This document shows positions 29,170-38,449 of a DNA stretch of 64,000 nt, piece after piece (within the stretch, counting starts at the first letter, position 1; each line of letters starts with the position of its first letter). Both the position numbers and the translations under genes were made by a program. Under the pieces are notes generated by a model. The model had not been told where the DNA came from. It saw nothing but the letters and a program-made list of their open reading frames with translations, and did not search any database. The DNA comes from Lentibacillus saliphilus (GTDB lineage Bacteria > Bacillota > Bacilli > Bacillales > Amphibacillaceae), in the NCBI RefSeq assembly GCF_019093865.1, contig NZ_JABJXD010000001.1, positions 310,001 through 374,000 on the forward strand, written 5' to 3'.

Positions 29170-29346
29170 ATGAAGAAGATAAACTTACCGATGCTTTTGT
29201 TAGCAATACTCGTCATTACAATGTTTACACTCGTAGGGGTTGCCATCGCTTATCGAAACATGTGGTTAATTGCTTTGTTTGTAATCCTCGGTTTTTCCTT
29301 AATGGCATTCGGCCTTTCACTCAAACGCAACAAACAAACAGAATAG
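29170..29346 (+). CDS. ylaF: YlaF family small membrane protein (DUF5325)
   Basis: 58 residues, two membrane helices (about 6-27 and 32-50) and a lysine-rich tail. Matches YlaF in size, topology and position. I use ATG 29170 (MKKINLPML) with GGGGTG upstream rather than the longer frame from 29131. Confidence 0.75.
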   Translation: MKKINLPMLLLAILVITMFTLVGVAIAYRNMWLIALFVILGFSLMAFGLSLKRNKQTE

Positions 29347-29351
29347 ACAAC

Positions 29352-29393
29352 AGGCATCCTAAACAGAGATTGTATTCAGCATTTAGGATGCCT
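29352..29393. terminator. Bidirectional terminator between ylaF and suhB
   Basis: AGGCATCCTAAA and TTTAGGATGCCT form a 12-bp stem with an 18-base loop between two convergent genes. Confidence 0.75.
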
Positions 29394-29401
29394 ATCGTGA
29401 T

Positions 29402-30202
29402 CTATTCCATCTTCCTCCCAGGCTTAATAAATTCTTCCATTAATCTTGTACGAACCGCACTGTTACAGACGAGTATGGCATTTTTTGATAACAAATCAAC
29501 CGTAGACCCATCTATATCAGTCGTCATACCCCCTACTTCAGAAACGAGTACCATGCCAGCTGCCACGTCCCATCCTGATAAGCCTAACGCCATATACCCA
29601 TCAAGTATGCCCTCTGAAACATAAGCAAACTCTAGCGCAGCAGACCCGTATGTACGCGTTCCTCGCACAGTTTTAACGAGCTGTTGCATGGCGGCTTTAT
29701 CAGCGATGCGATTGTCACATAACCAATGATGATTCATACCGATTAAGCTGTCTTCCAGAGCTTGTTCTTTTGTTAAGTTAGGAAGACGTTTATCATTTTT
29801 GTAAGCACCTTTACCTCTCATCGCCTTATAAAGTATATCTGCCACCACATCATAAATTAAACCGATCTCACCTATCCCATCTTTATATATGCCAATGGAA
29901 ATGCAAAAATGTTGCTTTTGATGGACAAAGTTCATTGTGCCGTCTATTGGATCAATCAACCAGACAATTCCTTGAAGAGAGGTAACTTCATCACCGTATC
30001 CCTCTTCACCATAAATCAAATGATCCGAATAGGTCGCTCTAATTCTTTCCGCAAAAAATTGTTCAATATTTCGATCCATTGATGTTACGAGATCATTTCG
30101 ATTGGATTTTGTATCAATTGTCAGCGGTTGACTCATCGCTTCACGTATAACTTGTCCTGCTTCATAGATCCATTTTATCGCATGGCGGTTAATGGCTTCC
30201 AT
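29402..30202 (-). CDS. suhB: Inositol monophosphatase family protein (SuhB/YktC)
   Basis: A 266-residue Mg-dependent phosphatase. Metal-binding motifs visible: GEEGYG (about 69-74), WLIDPIDGTMNFVHQ (about 87-101) and SGWDVAAGMVLVSEVGG (about 208-224). B. subtilis YktC is active on inositol monophosphate. ATG 30202 sits 11 bases after GGGAGG, with a TTG three bases earlier as an alternative. Confidence 0.92.
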   Translation of the reverse strand: MEAINRHAIKWIYEAGQVIREAMSQPLTIDTKSNRNDLVTSMDRNIEQFFAERIRATYSDHLIYGEEGYGDEVTSLQGIVWLIDPIDGTMNFVHQKQHFCISIGIYKDGIGEIGLIYDVVADILYKAMRGKGAYKNDKRLPNLTKEQALEDSLIGMNHHWLCDNRIADKAAMQQLVKTVRGTRTYGSAALEFAYVSEGILDGYMALGLSGWDVAAGMVLVSEVGGMTTDIDGSTVDLLSKNAILVCNSAVRTRLMEEFIKPGRKME

Positions 30203-30339
30203 CAATTGTTACGCCTCCCTTTTTATGATATATATGTTAACAGATTTCTGTTCAACCGTCATGATGCACAAAGGAACAGAAAACATACAAGCACGAAAAG
30301 CCCCCTATATATCGTTCATATAGAGGGACATTCAATGTG

Positions 30340-30531
30340 CTATGTTTCATTCATACCCAACCATTGTCTACGTAACAACTCTAGACGCTCTTTTGATTTT
30401 ATAATTTGAACGCGATCATTTAAAATCAAGGCGTCATGGAGCGTTGCCAGCTCATAATCAATTTCAAGCCGGATAACCGGACGTTTCTCCTCTAACTCCT
30501 GTTTACGAATCGCTTCCATTACAAACTTCAT
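30340..30531 (-). CDS. Small conserved cytoplasmic protein (YkzI-like position)
   Basis: 63 residues, highly charged and helical: MKFVMEAIRKQELEEKRPVI and LNDRVQIIKSKERLELLRRQW. I do not recognise a function. ATG 30531 lies 11 bases after AAGGGG; the GTG at 30543 falls inside that ribosome site. Between suhB and yktB, where B. subtilis carries the small gene ykzI nearby; equivalence is inference. A weak hairpin with T-run (about 30299-30330) ends its transcript. Confidence 0.6.
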   Translation of the reverse strand: MKFVMEAIRKQELEEKRPVIRLEIDYELATLHDALILNDRVQIIKSKERLELLRRQWLGMNET

Positions 30532-30777
30532 GACATCTTGCACCCCTTGAAATCACTTTAATTATATATATGTCATGACTCAAAATACGTTCGGACTTTT
30601 CTTTATTTGAGGGGCTAAAACGTCATATTAATAGGCTCAAATTTTATATTCCGCACTTTTTCCCGTTCTACTTACTGTCGTTGTGAAAGTGTGTCTGCTT
30701 GACGCAAGGTCGTGTTATCCGCAATAATTAATGTAATTATATTTCAATACTTATTCTAATAATGAGGTGTATGTAAT

Positions 30778-31398
30778 ATGGTTCAATACTTTACGACACA
30801 AGATTTTGCGACATTTAAAATTGACGGGCTCCAAGCACGTATGGAAGCCATACAACAAAATATTCAACCTAAATTTCAAGAAATCGGCACAGACCTAACC
30901 GATCATCTCGCAGCCAGGCTCGGTAACGAAATGCATCTCCACATCGCCAAGCACGCGAGACGATCAGTCAATCCTCCAAATGATACATGGCTAGCAATTG
31001 CTGACAATAAGCGAGGCTATAAAAAACATCCACACTTTCAAGTTGGCTTGTTTGATTCCCATGTCTTTATTTGGCTAGCACTTATTTATGAACTCGACGG
31101 CAAAAAAGACATTGCCTCGGCTTATTTAAACAAAATGGATGATCTTAAACAATTACCGACAGATTTCGTTGCGTCTCTTGACCATATGAAAAAAGACGCC
31201 TTTCCGATTGCGCAACTGGATCAATCACATTTAGAGCGATTTCGTGATGTGAAAAAAGCAGAATTTCTGATTGGACGCCACTTACTAGCTGACGACCCAC
31301 GCGTTCATGATCCTGAACAATTTATGTCTACCGTAAAAGATACGTTTGATCAATTAATTCCGTTCTATCAATTAGCGATGCATGCAAGATCATTATAA
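30778..31398 (+). CDS. yktB: YktB family protein (DUF1054)
   Basis: A 206-residue soluble protein of UPF0637/DUF1054: FTTQDFATFKIDGLQARMEAIQ near the N-terminus, ARRSVNPPNDTWLAIADNKRGYKKHPHFQ in the middle. Structures of the family exist but no function is known. ATG 30778 follows GAGGTG. Confidence 0.9.
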   Translation: MVQYFTTQDFATFKIDGLQARMEAIQQNIQPKFQEIGTDLTDHLAARLGNEMHLHIAKHARRSVNPPNDTWLAIADNKRGYKKHPHFQVGLFDSHVFIWLALIYELDGKKDIASAYLNKMDDLKQLPTDFVASLDHMKKDAFPIAQLDQSHLERFRDVKKAEFLIGRHLLADDPRVHDPEQFMSTVKDTFDQLIPFYQLAMHARSL

Positions 31399-31416
31399 CC
31401 CGTAAATCGGCTTAGG

Positions 31417-31683
31417 CTACATCTGAATCATATCATTTGTAGCCTCTCTTGCTTTTTTAACTACATGATAACTGGAGTAGCCTGATGCTTGTTCAAATAC
31501 TTTAAAATGCTGTTTTTCCTCACTTTTAGACGGTACAATATTTTTAAATGTTCGATAGGCATCTAAAATGCTTTGTCGATCAACTTTTTTTTCATAAGCC
31601 TTTTCAACTAATGTGTAAAATGCGATCACATCGACAACTTCCTCAGTGGTCCACGTGTCATCAATTGGATAAGTATAGTTCAA
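31417..31683 (-). CDS. yktA: UPF0223 family protein YktA
   Basis: An 88-residue protein of UPF0223: NYTYPIDDTWTTEEVVDVIAF and FKVFEQASGYSSYHVVKKA are typical. Function unknown. Start TTG 31683 follows GGGAGG and overlaps the stop of the upstream nitronate-monooxygenase-like gene by 4 bases, suggesting translational coupling. Confidence 0.88.
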   Translation of the reverse strand: MNYTYPIDDTWTTEEVVDVIAFYTLVEKAYEKKVDRQSILDAYRTFKNIVPSKSEEKQHFKVFEQASGYSSYHVVKKAREATNDMIQM

Positions 31684-32645
31684 CCTAAGTCCTCCCATTT
31701 TCGTCTAATTCCTTCAGCCTCGGTTATCATATTTTGAATTAAAGTATGGACACTCGGAATGTCGTTTATGCGTGCGACACCTTGTCCAGCCCAAGCAAAG
31801 CCTTCTTCAATATACCCTTCATTTATGTACCTTTGATTGGCACGGCCATTAATATAATCTTTCAAGGCTTCATATCCCAGTTGCTGTGCTTCTAATTCTA
31901 AAATATGATCCGTCCATTTATTTTTAAGTGCGCGAGCGGGTGTACCGAGTGATCGTTTGATAACGACTGTGGCATTTTCATCCGCATTTACAAGTGCTTG
32001 TTTATAAAGTTCATGGGCAGATTGACATTCTTCTGTCGCAATAAATCGCGTCCCCATCTCCACGCCTTCTGCGCCAAGTGCTAACGCTGCCATAAGACCA
32101 CGACCATCAACAATTCCCCCCGAAGCCACAACAGGAATCTTTAAAGCATCTACAACTTGGGGTGTTAAAACAAATGTGCCTGTGTCATTGCGACCTAAAT
32201 GACCACCACCCTCTTGCCCAACGACCATGACAGCATCTGCTCCTAGCGCTTCAGCTTTGACAGCTTGTTTTCGTGCCGCAACGAGCACAAGTATCTTTAT
32301 AGGATGATCTTTCACAATGTCAAGTACACCTTTTGGATTTCCACCAGTTACGGAAATAACAGGGACACATTCTGACACCGCAACATGTACCATATCTTCA
32401 TAAGGCCTACCGTGCTGACCGATCGCAAAGTTCACACCAAATGGTTGATCTGTCATCTGTTTAATTCGTTTAATCTCTCGCCTCAATTCATCGGGATTTT
32501 GTAAACTCATAGCTGTAATTTGTCCTAAACCACCCGCATTTGATACCGCAGCAGCTAGATCGGCATATGCTAAATAAGCAAGGCCACCTTGAATAATAGG
32601 ATATTTAATGTTTAACAACTTGGTTAGTCGTGTTTCCCAGTTCAT
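31680..32645 (-). CDS. Nitronate monooxygenase / FabK-like FMN flavoprotein
   Basis: A 321-residue TIM-barrel flavoprotein of the 2-nitropropane dioxygenase/FabK family. Visible: YPIIQGGLAYLAYADLAAAVSNAGGLG near the N-terminus, FGVNFAIG, the conserved VVGQEGGGHLGR (about 142-153) and the FMN phosphate loop PVVASGGIVDGRGLMAALALGAEGV. It could oxidise nitronates or act as an enoyl-ACP reductase; the sequence alone does not decide. Upstream partner of yktA with a 4-base overlap. Confidence 0.85.
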   Translation of the reverse strand: MNWETRLTKLLNIKYPIIQGGLAYLAYADLAAAVSNAGGLGQITAMSLQNPDELRREIKRIKQMTDQPFGVNFAIGQHGRPYEDMVHVAVSECVPVISVTGGNPKGVLDIVKDHPIKILVLVAARKQAVKAEALGADAVMVVGQEGGGHLGRNDTGTFVLTPQVVDALKIPVVASGGIVDGRGLMAALALGAEGVEMGTRFIATEECQSAHELYKQALVNADENATVVIKRSLGTPARALKNKWTDHILELEAQQLGYEALKDYINGRANQRYINEGYIEEGFAWAGQGVARINDIPSVHTLIQNMITEAEGIRRKWEDLG

Positions 32646-32725
32646 AATTATAAACCTCCCATTCCCTTTGTTTTATTGTATCAATATTACCATGTATCCT
32701 CACATACCATCTATTGATTCATGAA

Positions 32726-32963
32726 AATAAGCCGTTCAAGAGAACGGCTTATGTCATCTACTATTATATTTCTACAATTCACAGTGTTCATGCGACCTTT
32801 GTATTACTTTGGTGTACAACAGGTCGGGCACGTACCATACAGTGTTGTCACTTTTTCATCATTATAATGTTCAATTATCGACTGACAATCCTTACAAACA
32901 ATCGTCCCCATGATTTTCCCCCCTTAGAATTACAATGATCGATAACACATTAATAATAACACT
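32726..32963 (-). ncRNA. SR1-type dual-function regulatory RNA
   Basis: This gap lies between the pdh side and yktA, the location of the SR1 RNA in B. subtilis, and encodes an SR1P-like peptide. The 5' end is estimated at about 32963 from a TATACT -10 box; the 3' end from a hairpin, ATAAGCCGTT with AACGGCTTAT (32727-32752), followed by TTTTC. Length about 240 bases compared with about 205 in B. subtilis. SR1 base-pairs with ahrC mRNA and is repressed by CcpN during glycolysis. I could not check the ahrC pairing, since ahrC is not in the window. Confidence 0.8.
32804..32911 (-). CDS. SR1P, GapA-binding peptide encoded on SR1 RNA
   Basis: A 35-residue peptide beginning MGTIVCKDC, with EKVTTLYGTC in the middle and CPTCC near the end. 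The start MGTIVC and the VTTLYGTC block match SR1P of B. subtilis, which binds glyceraldehyde-3-phosphate dehydrogenase GapA and promotes its partnership with RNase J1. Two cysteine pairs (CKDC, CPTC) suggest a metal-binding knuckle. ATG 32911 follows AAGGGGGG. The C-terminus ends earlier than in the 39-residue B. subtilis peptide. Confidence 0.88.
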   Translation of the reverse strand: MGTIVCKDCQSIIEHYNDEKVTTLYGTCPTCCTPK

Positions 32964-32969
32964 TAAAAT

Positions 32970-32980
32970 AGTATAACACA
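32970..32980 (-). promoter_or_regulatory. CcpN operator at the SR1 promoter
   Basis: TGTGTTATACT on the minus strand fits the CcpN consensus TRTGHYATAYW at all 11 positions and overlaps the -10 box TATACT (32970-32975). A poorer 8-of-11 match lies about 14 bases further upstream. No good -35 is visible. In B. subtilis CcpN represses sr1, gapB and pckA when sugars are used; binding here is inferred from the match. Confidence 0.65.
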
Positions 32981-33041
32981 ATATATCTATATGATGTGAC
33001 CTAATTAAGGGTGAAAGCTTATTTAGACATAAAAAAAACAA

Positions 33042-33070
33042 TAAGCTATCTTCATTAGCGAAGACAGCTC
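33042..33070 (-). terminator. Terminator after the polysaccharide deacetylase gene
   Basis: On the minus strand GAGCTGTCTTC and GAAGATAGCT pair around a short loop, followed by an eight-T run after four bases. It lies directly after the stop at 33083. Confidence 0.7.
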
Positions 33071-33082
33071 ATTGGTAGCCAT

Positions 33083-33955
33083 TTACTGTATGGTTTTAAT
33101 CAATTCTGGTTTTACAATTTCATATCCTTTGTCGCGAAGACCTGTAACAATTTGACCAAGTGCAGCACTTGTCCATTCACGATCGTGCATGAGTAAATTC
33201 GCACCATTTCCTAAAAGATCTGTATTGACCATTATGTCAGTCAGTGCTTCTGGCGTTCTATATTGCTTCTCCCAATCATAACCATATACCCAATTCATAA
33301 GCACCATTTTTTCTTGCTTTGCAACTTCTTTTGTATAGTCCGTGTTGGCTCCAAAAGGCGCTCTGAAAAATGCCGGCCGCTCACCTGTTATTTCCTCTAC
33401 CATATCATTAACTCGGACGATCTCCTCTTTTTGTTCTTCAGTTGACAAATCAGGGAGTGACGAATGGCTATACGTGTGATTCCCAATTAAAAAGCCCATG
33501 TCATATAGTTGCTTAACGATCGCTTTCTTTTCTTCAGTTTCCATAAAATGACCGTTCACAAAAAATATCGCGCCCGCATCAAGTTCCTTTAAAGTGCGCG
33601 CCATTTCAAGCGCGTATTGATCAGGGGCATCATCTATCGTCAAAAGCACGACCTTTTCATTAGCTGATTCATTCGTAGGAACGACATGCCATGTTGATTG
33701 CGAAACCTCATATAATGGCTCAACCTCATCCTCCGTAACTAATTCCTCATCTTCAGTTTGTGCTTCATCACTTTTTTCTTCATCCAGTTCATTTGTTGAA
33801 TCATCATTTGATGCCTCGGCATTATCTTCATTCTCTTCTGTGTCAACGTCGTTATCTGCTTGTCCCTCACCTTGATCATTTTGATCATTTTGAGTGGTGG
33901 AACACGCTGCTAGCATCATAATCAACATGATGACTAACAAAATTGTTTTTTTCAT
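33083..33955 (-). CDS. Polysaccharide deacetylase lipoprotein
   Basis: 290 residues: lipoprotein signal with lipobox LAAC (residues 15-18), an acidic Asp/Glu/Asn-rich linker (about 24-80), then a carbohydrate esterase family 4 (NodB) domain. Motifs: LLTIDDAPD (replacing the common TFDDG), GNHTYSHSSLP with the metal histidines, and FFRAPFGAN. It probably deacetylates cell-wall or surface polysaccharide outside the membrane. ATG 33955 follows GGGGGTCAGAC. The strongly acidic linker fits a halotolerant lifestyle but is also common in lipoproteins. Confidence 0.88.
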   Translation of the reverse strand: MKKTILLVIMLIMMLAACSTTQNDQNDQGEGQADNDVDTEENEDNAEASNDDSTNELDEEKSDEAQTEDEELVTEDEVEPLYEVSQSTWHVVPTNESANEKVVLLTIDDAPDQYALEMARTLKELDAGAIFFVNGHFMETEEKKAIVKQLYDMGFLIGNHTYSHSSLPDLSTEEQKEEIVRVNDMVEEITGERPAFFRAPFGANTDYTKEVAKQEKMVLMNWVYGYDWEKQYRTPEALTDIMVNTDLLGNGANLLMHDREWTSAALGQIVTGLRDKGYEIVKPELIKTIQ

Positions 33956-34158
33956 TGTCTGACCCCCTGAAGTTTTCTACAGTCTCATTATACAAAATGA
34001 CCATTACTTTGGCTATGAAAGATTTAAACGCGGTTATAAAGAATACAGTTTATTTTTTCATTGAGTAAAATCATAGTGTAGGGTTTAAGGGCATGTTAAA
34101 ATAATAAATTGGTCATATTAAACACAACGGAGAAGAACAGAGAGAAAGGATTTTAGTA

Positions 34159-35676
34159 GTGAAAAAAGTGACAAAGGTTTTTTATATTTCAGCAATCGTT
34201 GCGTTATTATTTATTATTTGGGGTGTCATACCTAAAAATGTATTGCCTCATGCGAACCTTGATCTCGTTACAGGTGTTATACAAGGTTTTTTAGTGGACC
34301 AATTTGGTTGGTTTTATTTAATTAGCGCATCTGTATTTTTAGTGTTTGCGATTTATTTAATTTTTTCAAAGTACGGCGGCATAAAGCTTGGAAGGCCTGG
34401 TGATGAGCCAGAGTATTCTTATTTAACTTGGTTTGCGATGTTGTTTAGTGCCGGCATGGGGATCGGACTCGTCTTTTGGGGTGCTGCTGAGCCATTAAGC
34501 CATTTTCATAACCCACCTTATGGAGATGCTGAAACAAAAGAAGCTGCAAAAACCGCGTTACAATATAGCTTCTTTCATTGGGGGCTCCACCCGTGGGCGG
34601 TATACGCAACAATCGCATTAGCGCTTGCATATTTTAAATTTCGCAAACAAGCACCTGGTGTAGTTAGTGCGATTCTTGAACCATTATTCGGTGATTATAC
34701 AAAAGGATGGTTCGGTACATTAATTGATTTTATCGTCGTTTTCGCAACCGTATTCGGAGTTGCGACGTCTCTCGGATTTGGCGCCATCCAAATTAGTGGT
34801 GGCTTATCATTTGTATTTGGTTTAGAGCAAGGTACGAGCTTACAGCTTATCATCATTGCAATCGTTACCGTCTTGTTTATGATATCCGCCATGTCTGGAC
34901 TGAATAAGGGTATTAAGATTTTAAGCAATACAAACATTATCCTGGCAATATTGTTATCGTTGTTCTTGCTGTTTGCTGGCCCGACAAAGTTTATTCTCGA
35001 CTTATTCACAACGACGTTTGGCAGCTATGTGCAAAACTTACCATCAATGAGCTTTAGAATGACACCATTTAGTGAATCAAGCGAATGGCTCGGTGGCTGG
35101 ACACTCTTTTATTGGGCCTGGTGGATTGCATGGGCACCATTTGTTGGAACATTTATAGCTAGAGTGTCAAGAGGGCGTACGATTCGAGAATTTGTTCTTG
35201 GCGTCCTAGTTGTCCCTACCATATTTGGCGCATTGTGGTTTGCAATTTTTGGTGGTTCAGCAATTCATCTTGAATATTTTGAAGGTGTGAACATCATCCA
35301 TTATGTAGAAGATATGGGAACAGAAATCGCCCTATTTGCGATGCTAGAACATTTTCCATTCGGTTCATTTATGTCCGTGTTAGCGATTTTACTAATTAGC
35401 ACCTTTTTTATTACATCGGCAGATTCAGCTACTTTTGTCCTTGGGATGCAAACAACAGGTGGAAGCCTTTACCCACCAAACAGTGTGAAGTTTTTCTGGG
35501 GAATCATTCAGTCAGGAGCAGCAGCCGTTTTGTTATGGCAAGGAGGGCTTGGTGCCTTACAGACCGCTTCAATTATCGTCGCATTTCCGTTTGCGATTAT
35601 TATGATTCTCATCGTCATTTCGCTTATTAAATCGTTTAAGATTGAAGCGAAAACGTTAGCAGCAAAAAAGAAATAA
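34159..35676 (+). CDS. BCCT family betaine/choline/carnitine transporter
   Basis: A 505-residue protein with 12 membrane helices. The glycine-betaine-binding tryptophan region is seen in FYWAWWIAWAPFVGTFIARVSRGRTIREF (about 314-342), with FSAGMGIGLVFWGAAEPLSHF near residue 97. Probably sodium-coupled uptake of glycine betaine or a related osmolyte, like OpuD or BetL; the exact substrate is not decided. Start GTG 34159 has AAAGGA upstream. Confidence 0.92.
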   Translation: MKKVTKVFYISAIVALLFIIWGVIPKNVLPHANLDLVTGVIQGFLVDQFGWFYLISASVFLVFAIYLIFSKYGGIKLGRPGDEPEYSYLTWFAMLFSAGMGIGLVFWGAAEPLSHFHNPPYGDAETKEAAKTALQYSFFHWGLHPWAVYATIALALAYFKFRKQAPGVVSAILEPLFGDYTKGWFGTLIDFIVVFATVFGVATSLGFGAIQISGGLSFVFGLEQGTSLQLIIIAIVTVLFMISAMSGLNKGIKILSNTNIILAILLSLFLLFAGPTKFILDLFTTTFGSYVQNLPSMSFRMTPFSESSEWLGGWTLFYWAWWIAWAPFVGTFIARVSRGRTIREFVLGVLVVPTIFGALWFAIFGGSAIHLEYFEGVNIIHYVEDMGTEIALFAMLEHFPFGSFMSVLAILLISTFFITSADSATFVLGMQTTGGSLYPPNSVKFFWGIIQSGAAAVLLWQGGLGALQTASIIVAFPFAIIMILIVISLIKSFKIEAKTLAAKKK

Positions 35677-35679
35677 GAA

Positions 35680-35717
35680 AAAACCGTGGTACATTTGAGT
35701 GAACGTACCACGGTTTT
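35680..35717. terminator. Bidirectional terminator between the BCCT gene and pdhD
   Basis: AAAACCGTGGTAC and GTACCACGGTTTT form a 13-bp perfect stem with T-runs on both strands, between convergent genes. Confidence 0.9.
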
Positions 35718-35723
35718 TTGCAT

Positions 35724-37133
35724 TTACTTCATCATATGGATTGGCGTGCCAAGTGCTACTTCCGCAGCCTCCATCGTAATCTCACCTAAAGATGGATGGG
35801 CATGAACTGTCAGGGCGATATCTTCTGCTGTCATACCAGCTTCAATTGCAAGCCCCATTTCTGCTATCATATCGCTGGCATTAGCTCCAGCAATTTGTGC
35901 ACCAATAACAAGGCCATCTTCTTCCCGCGTTATCAATTTCACAAAACCATCTGTTTCATTGAGTGATAAAGCACGACCATTTGCAGCGAACGGAAACTTG
36001 GATGCCTTCGCATTGAAGCCCGCTTCTTTTGCTTCTTTTTCCGTATAGCCGACAGAGGCAAGCTCTGGATCTGAGAATACGACGGCAGGTATGCCGATGT
36101 AGTCAATGGCAGAGTTTTCACCAGCAATTGCCTCTGCTGCTACCTTACCTTCATATGACGCTTTATGTGCCAATGGAGGGCCAGCTACAATATCACCAAT
36201 TGCATATATGTTGTCAATATTAGTACGGCACTGTTTATCAATTTTAACTAGACCTTTTTCGTCAAGTTCAATTCCAACTTGTTCTAGGCCAATTTCATCT
36301 GTATTTGGTGTGCGTCCTACTGTTACAAGAACATAATCCGCTTCAATTGTTTCTTCTTTACCTTTTGCTTCATACGTAACCTTTACGCCCTCTTCTGATT
36401 GCTCAGCGCCTTTTGCCATCGCTTGTGTTACGATTTTAACGCCTTTTTTCTTTAGTCGTTTTTTTACAGGCTGAGTCATCTGTTTCTCAAACCCACCTAA
36501 GATATCCTTCGTACCTTCAAGAACCGTTACTTCTGTTCCTAAATTTGCATAAGCACTTCCAAGCTCAATACCGATGTAGCCGCCACCAATAACGACCATT
36601 TTATTCGGAATTTCCTTCAGTGCTAAAGCCCCTGTAGAATCTAAAATACGGTCTGAATAAGCAAACCCGGGAATTTCTATCGGTGTTGATCCTGTAGCAA
36701 TAATGCAGTCATTAAATGTATACGTTTGTGATGTTTTTTCATCCATCACCTTAACCGTATGTTTGTCAACGAAGTATACTTCACCTTTTACAATATCAAC
36801 TTTATTACCTTTAAGAAGACCTTCTACACCTGAGGTGAGTTTATTAACAATGCCAGCTTTCCATTCCTGAACTTTAGAAAAGTCAATTGTTACATTTTCT
36901 GTTTTGATACCCATATCTGCATTACCATGTGCATGATCAGCCATATGTCCAGCCTGAATCAATGCTTTTGATGGGATACAGCCTACGTTCAAGCATACGC
37001 CGCCTAATTCACCTTTATCAACGATGGTTACTTTTTTACCGAGCTGCGCTGCTCGAATTGCTGCAACATAACCACCTGGTCCAGCTCCGACAATTAACGT
37101 ATCTGTCTCAATCGGAAAATCTCCTACTACCAT
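35724..37133 (-). CDS. pdhD: Dihydrolipoyl dehydrogenase (E3)
   Basis: A 469-residue FAD disulfide oxidoreductase. FAD motif [17 protein letters not shown], redox disulfide [15 protein letters not shown] (about 42-56), NAD motif [19 protein letters not shown], and the C-terminal catalytic HAHPSLGE. Reoxidises lipoyl groups of the pyruvate dehydrogenase complex. Last gene of pdhABCD, 6 bases after pdhC. Confidence 0.97.
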   Translation of the reverse strand: MVVGDFPIETDTLIVGAGPGGYVAAIRAAQLGKKVTIVDKGELGGVCLNVGCIPSKALIQAGHMADHAHGNADMGIKTENVTIDFSKVQEWKAGIVNKLTSGVEGLLKGNKVDIVKGEVYFVDKHTVKVMDEKTSQTYTFNDCIIATGSTPIEIPGFAYSDRILDSTGALALKEIPNKMVVIGGGYIGIELGSAYANLGTEVTVLEGTKDILGGFEKQMTQPVKKRLKKKGVKIVTQAMAKGAEQSEEGVKVTYEAKGKEETIEADYVLVTVGRTPNTDEIGLEQVGIELDEKGLVKIDKQCRTNIDNIYAIGDIVAGPPLAHKASYEGKVAAEAIAGENSAIDYIGIPAVVFSDPELASVGYTEKEAKEAGFNAKASKFPFAANGRALSLNETDGFVKLITREEDGLVIGAQIAGANASDMIAEMGLAIEAGMTAEDIALTVHAHPSLGEITMEAAEVALGTPIHMMK

Positions 37134-37139
37134 AGTATA

Positions 37140-38432
37140 TTACGCCTCCATCATAATAAGTTGTGGATCGTTCAATAGTCGCTTAATTTGATTCAAGGCA
37201 TGTTGTGCCGTTGCACCATCGACGATACGATGGTCAAAGCTAAGTGATAAAGCCAATACTGGGGCTACAACGATCTCACCATCACGTACAATCGGCTTCT
37301 CAGAAATACGTCCGATACCAAGAATCGCTGCTTCTGGATAATTAAGAACAGGTGTAAACCACTGTCCACCAGCAGATCCGATATTGGTGATTGTATTTGA
37401 CGCACCTTTCATTTCGTCAGGTGCAAGCTTTCCGTCACGGGCCTTTTCTGCCAGCTCACCAATCTCCTTGGAAATATCAAAGATTGACTTACGATCAGCA
37501 TCTTTAACAACAGGTACGAGCAAGCCTTTATCCGTATCAGCGGCTATACCAACATTATAATAGTGTTTATAAATAATTTCATCTGTCTCATCAGCAACTG
37601 CAGCATTAATAATCGGATATTTCTTAGATGCTGATACAAGTGCTTTAACGACGTATGGCAAGTATGTCAACTTAATGCCTTGGTCAGCGGCAACTTGTTT
37701 GAACTTTTTACGATGGGAAACAAGTTCTGTCACATCAACTTCATCATGCAGCGTAACATGAGGTGCCTTTGTTTTAGACGTTACCATGGCATTGGCAATT
37801 GCCTTCCGAATACCACTCATTTTTTCCCGAGTTTCTGGATATGTGCCTTGTACCGATGCTGTCTGAGTTGAGCGCGACTCTTGAGTTTTAGCATCCGCTT
37901 CCTCCTGCACTTGATCAGCCTCCACCGGTTGTGGTGCTTCACCACTGAGATGACGATCAATATCCTCTAACAGAATTCTTCCGTTTTTGCCTGAACCAGT
38001 AACTTCTTGGATGTTAACATTGTGATTGCGGGCATATTTTCTAACTGATGGCATCGCAATAACACGCTGTTCCTCATCTTTATTTGCTTTTTCTTGGCCT
38101 GTTTCATTCGTTGCCTTTGAAGTTTCGTTTGCTGTTTCAGCTGATTGAGGAGCAGATTCTTGTTCTTCTTCATCATCTTCCTCTGATTCATAGCCTTCTG
38201 CATCAAATGTAATTAGCTTATCACCCACTTCAGCTACTGTATCTTCACCGACATGGATTTTTTGCACAGTTCCATCAACAGGGGACGGGATTTCTACAAC
38301 CGCTTTATCGTTTTGCACCTCACATAAAACGTCGTCTTCTTTAACTGCATCGCCTTCTTTGACGAACCATTTGACGATTTCACCTTCGTGGATCCCCTCA
38401 CCTATATCTGGCAGTTTAAAATGATATGCCAT
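37140..38432 (-). CDS. pdhC: Dihydrolipoyllysine-residue acetyltransferase (E2)
   Basis: A 430-residue protein: one lipoyl domain (about 1-78; lipoylated lysine in [15 protein letters not shown]), acidic linker (about 80-125), peripheral subunit-binding domain (about 130-165; [18 protein letters not shown]), second linker and catalytic domain ending with [13 protein letters not shown]. Forms the core of the pyruvate dehydrogenase complex. Start ATG 38432 follows GGAGG; the reading to 38447 includes that site. Confidence 0.97.
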   Translation of the reverse strand: MAYHFKLPDIGEGIHEGEIVKWFVKEGDAVKEDDVLCEVQNDKAVVEIPSPVDGTVQKIHVGEDTVAEVGDKLITFDAEGYESEEDDEEEQESAPQSAETANETSKATNETGQEKANKDEEQRVIAMPSVRKYARNHNVNIQEVTGSGKNGRILLEDIDRHLSGEAPQPVEADQVQEEADAKTQESRSTQTASVQGTYPETREKMSGIRKAIANAMVTSKTKAPHVTLHDEVDVTELVSHRKKFKQVAADQGIKLTYLPYVVKALVSASKKYPIINAAVADETDEIIYKHYYNVGIAADTDKGLLVPVVKDADRKSIFDISKEIGELAEKARDGKLAPDEMKGASNTITNIGSAGGQWFTPVLNYPEAAILGIGRISEKPIVRDGEIVVAPVLALSLSFDHRIVDGATAQHALNQIKRLLNDPQLIMMEA

Positions 38433-38449
38433 ATTGATGACCTCCATCC

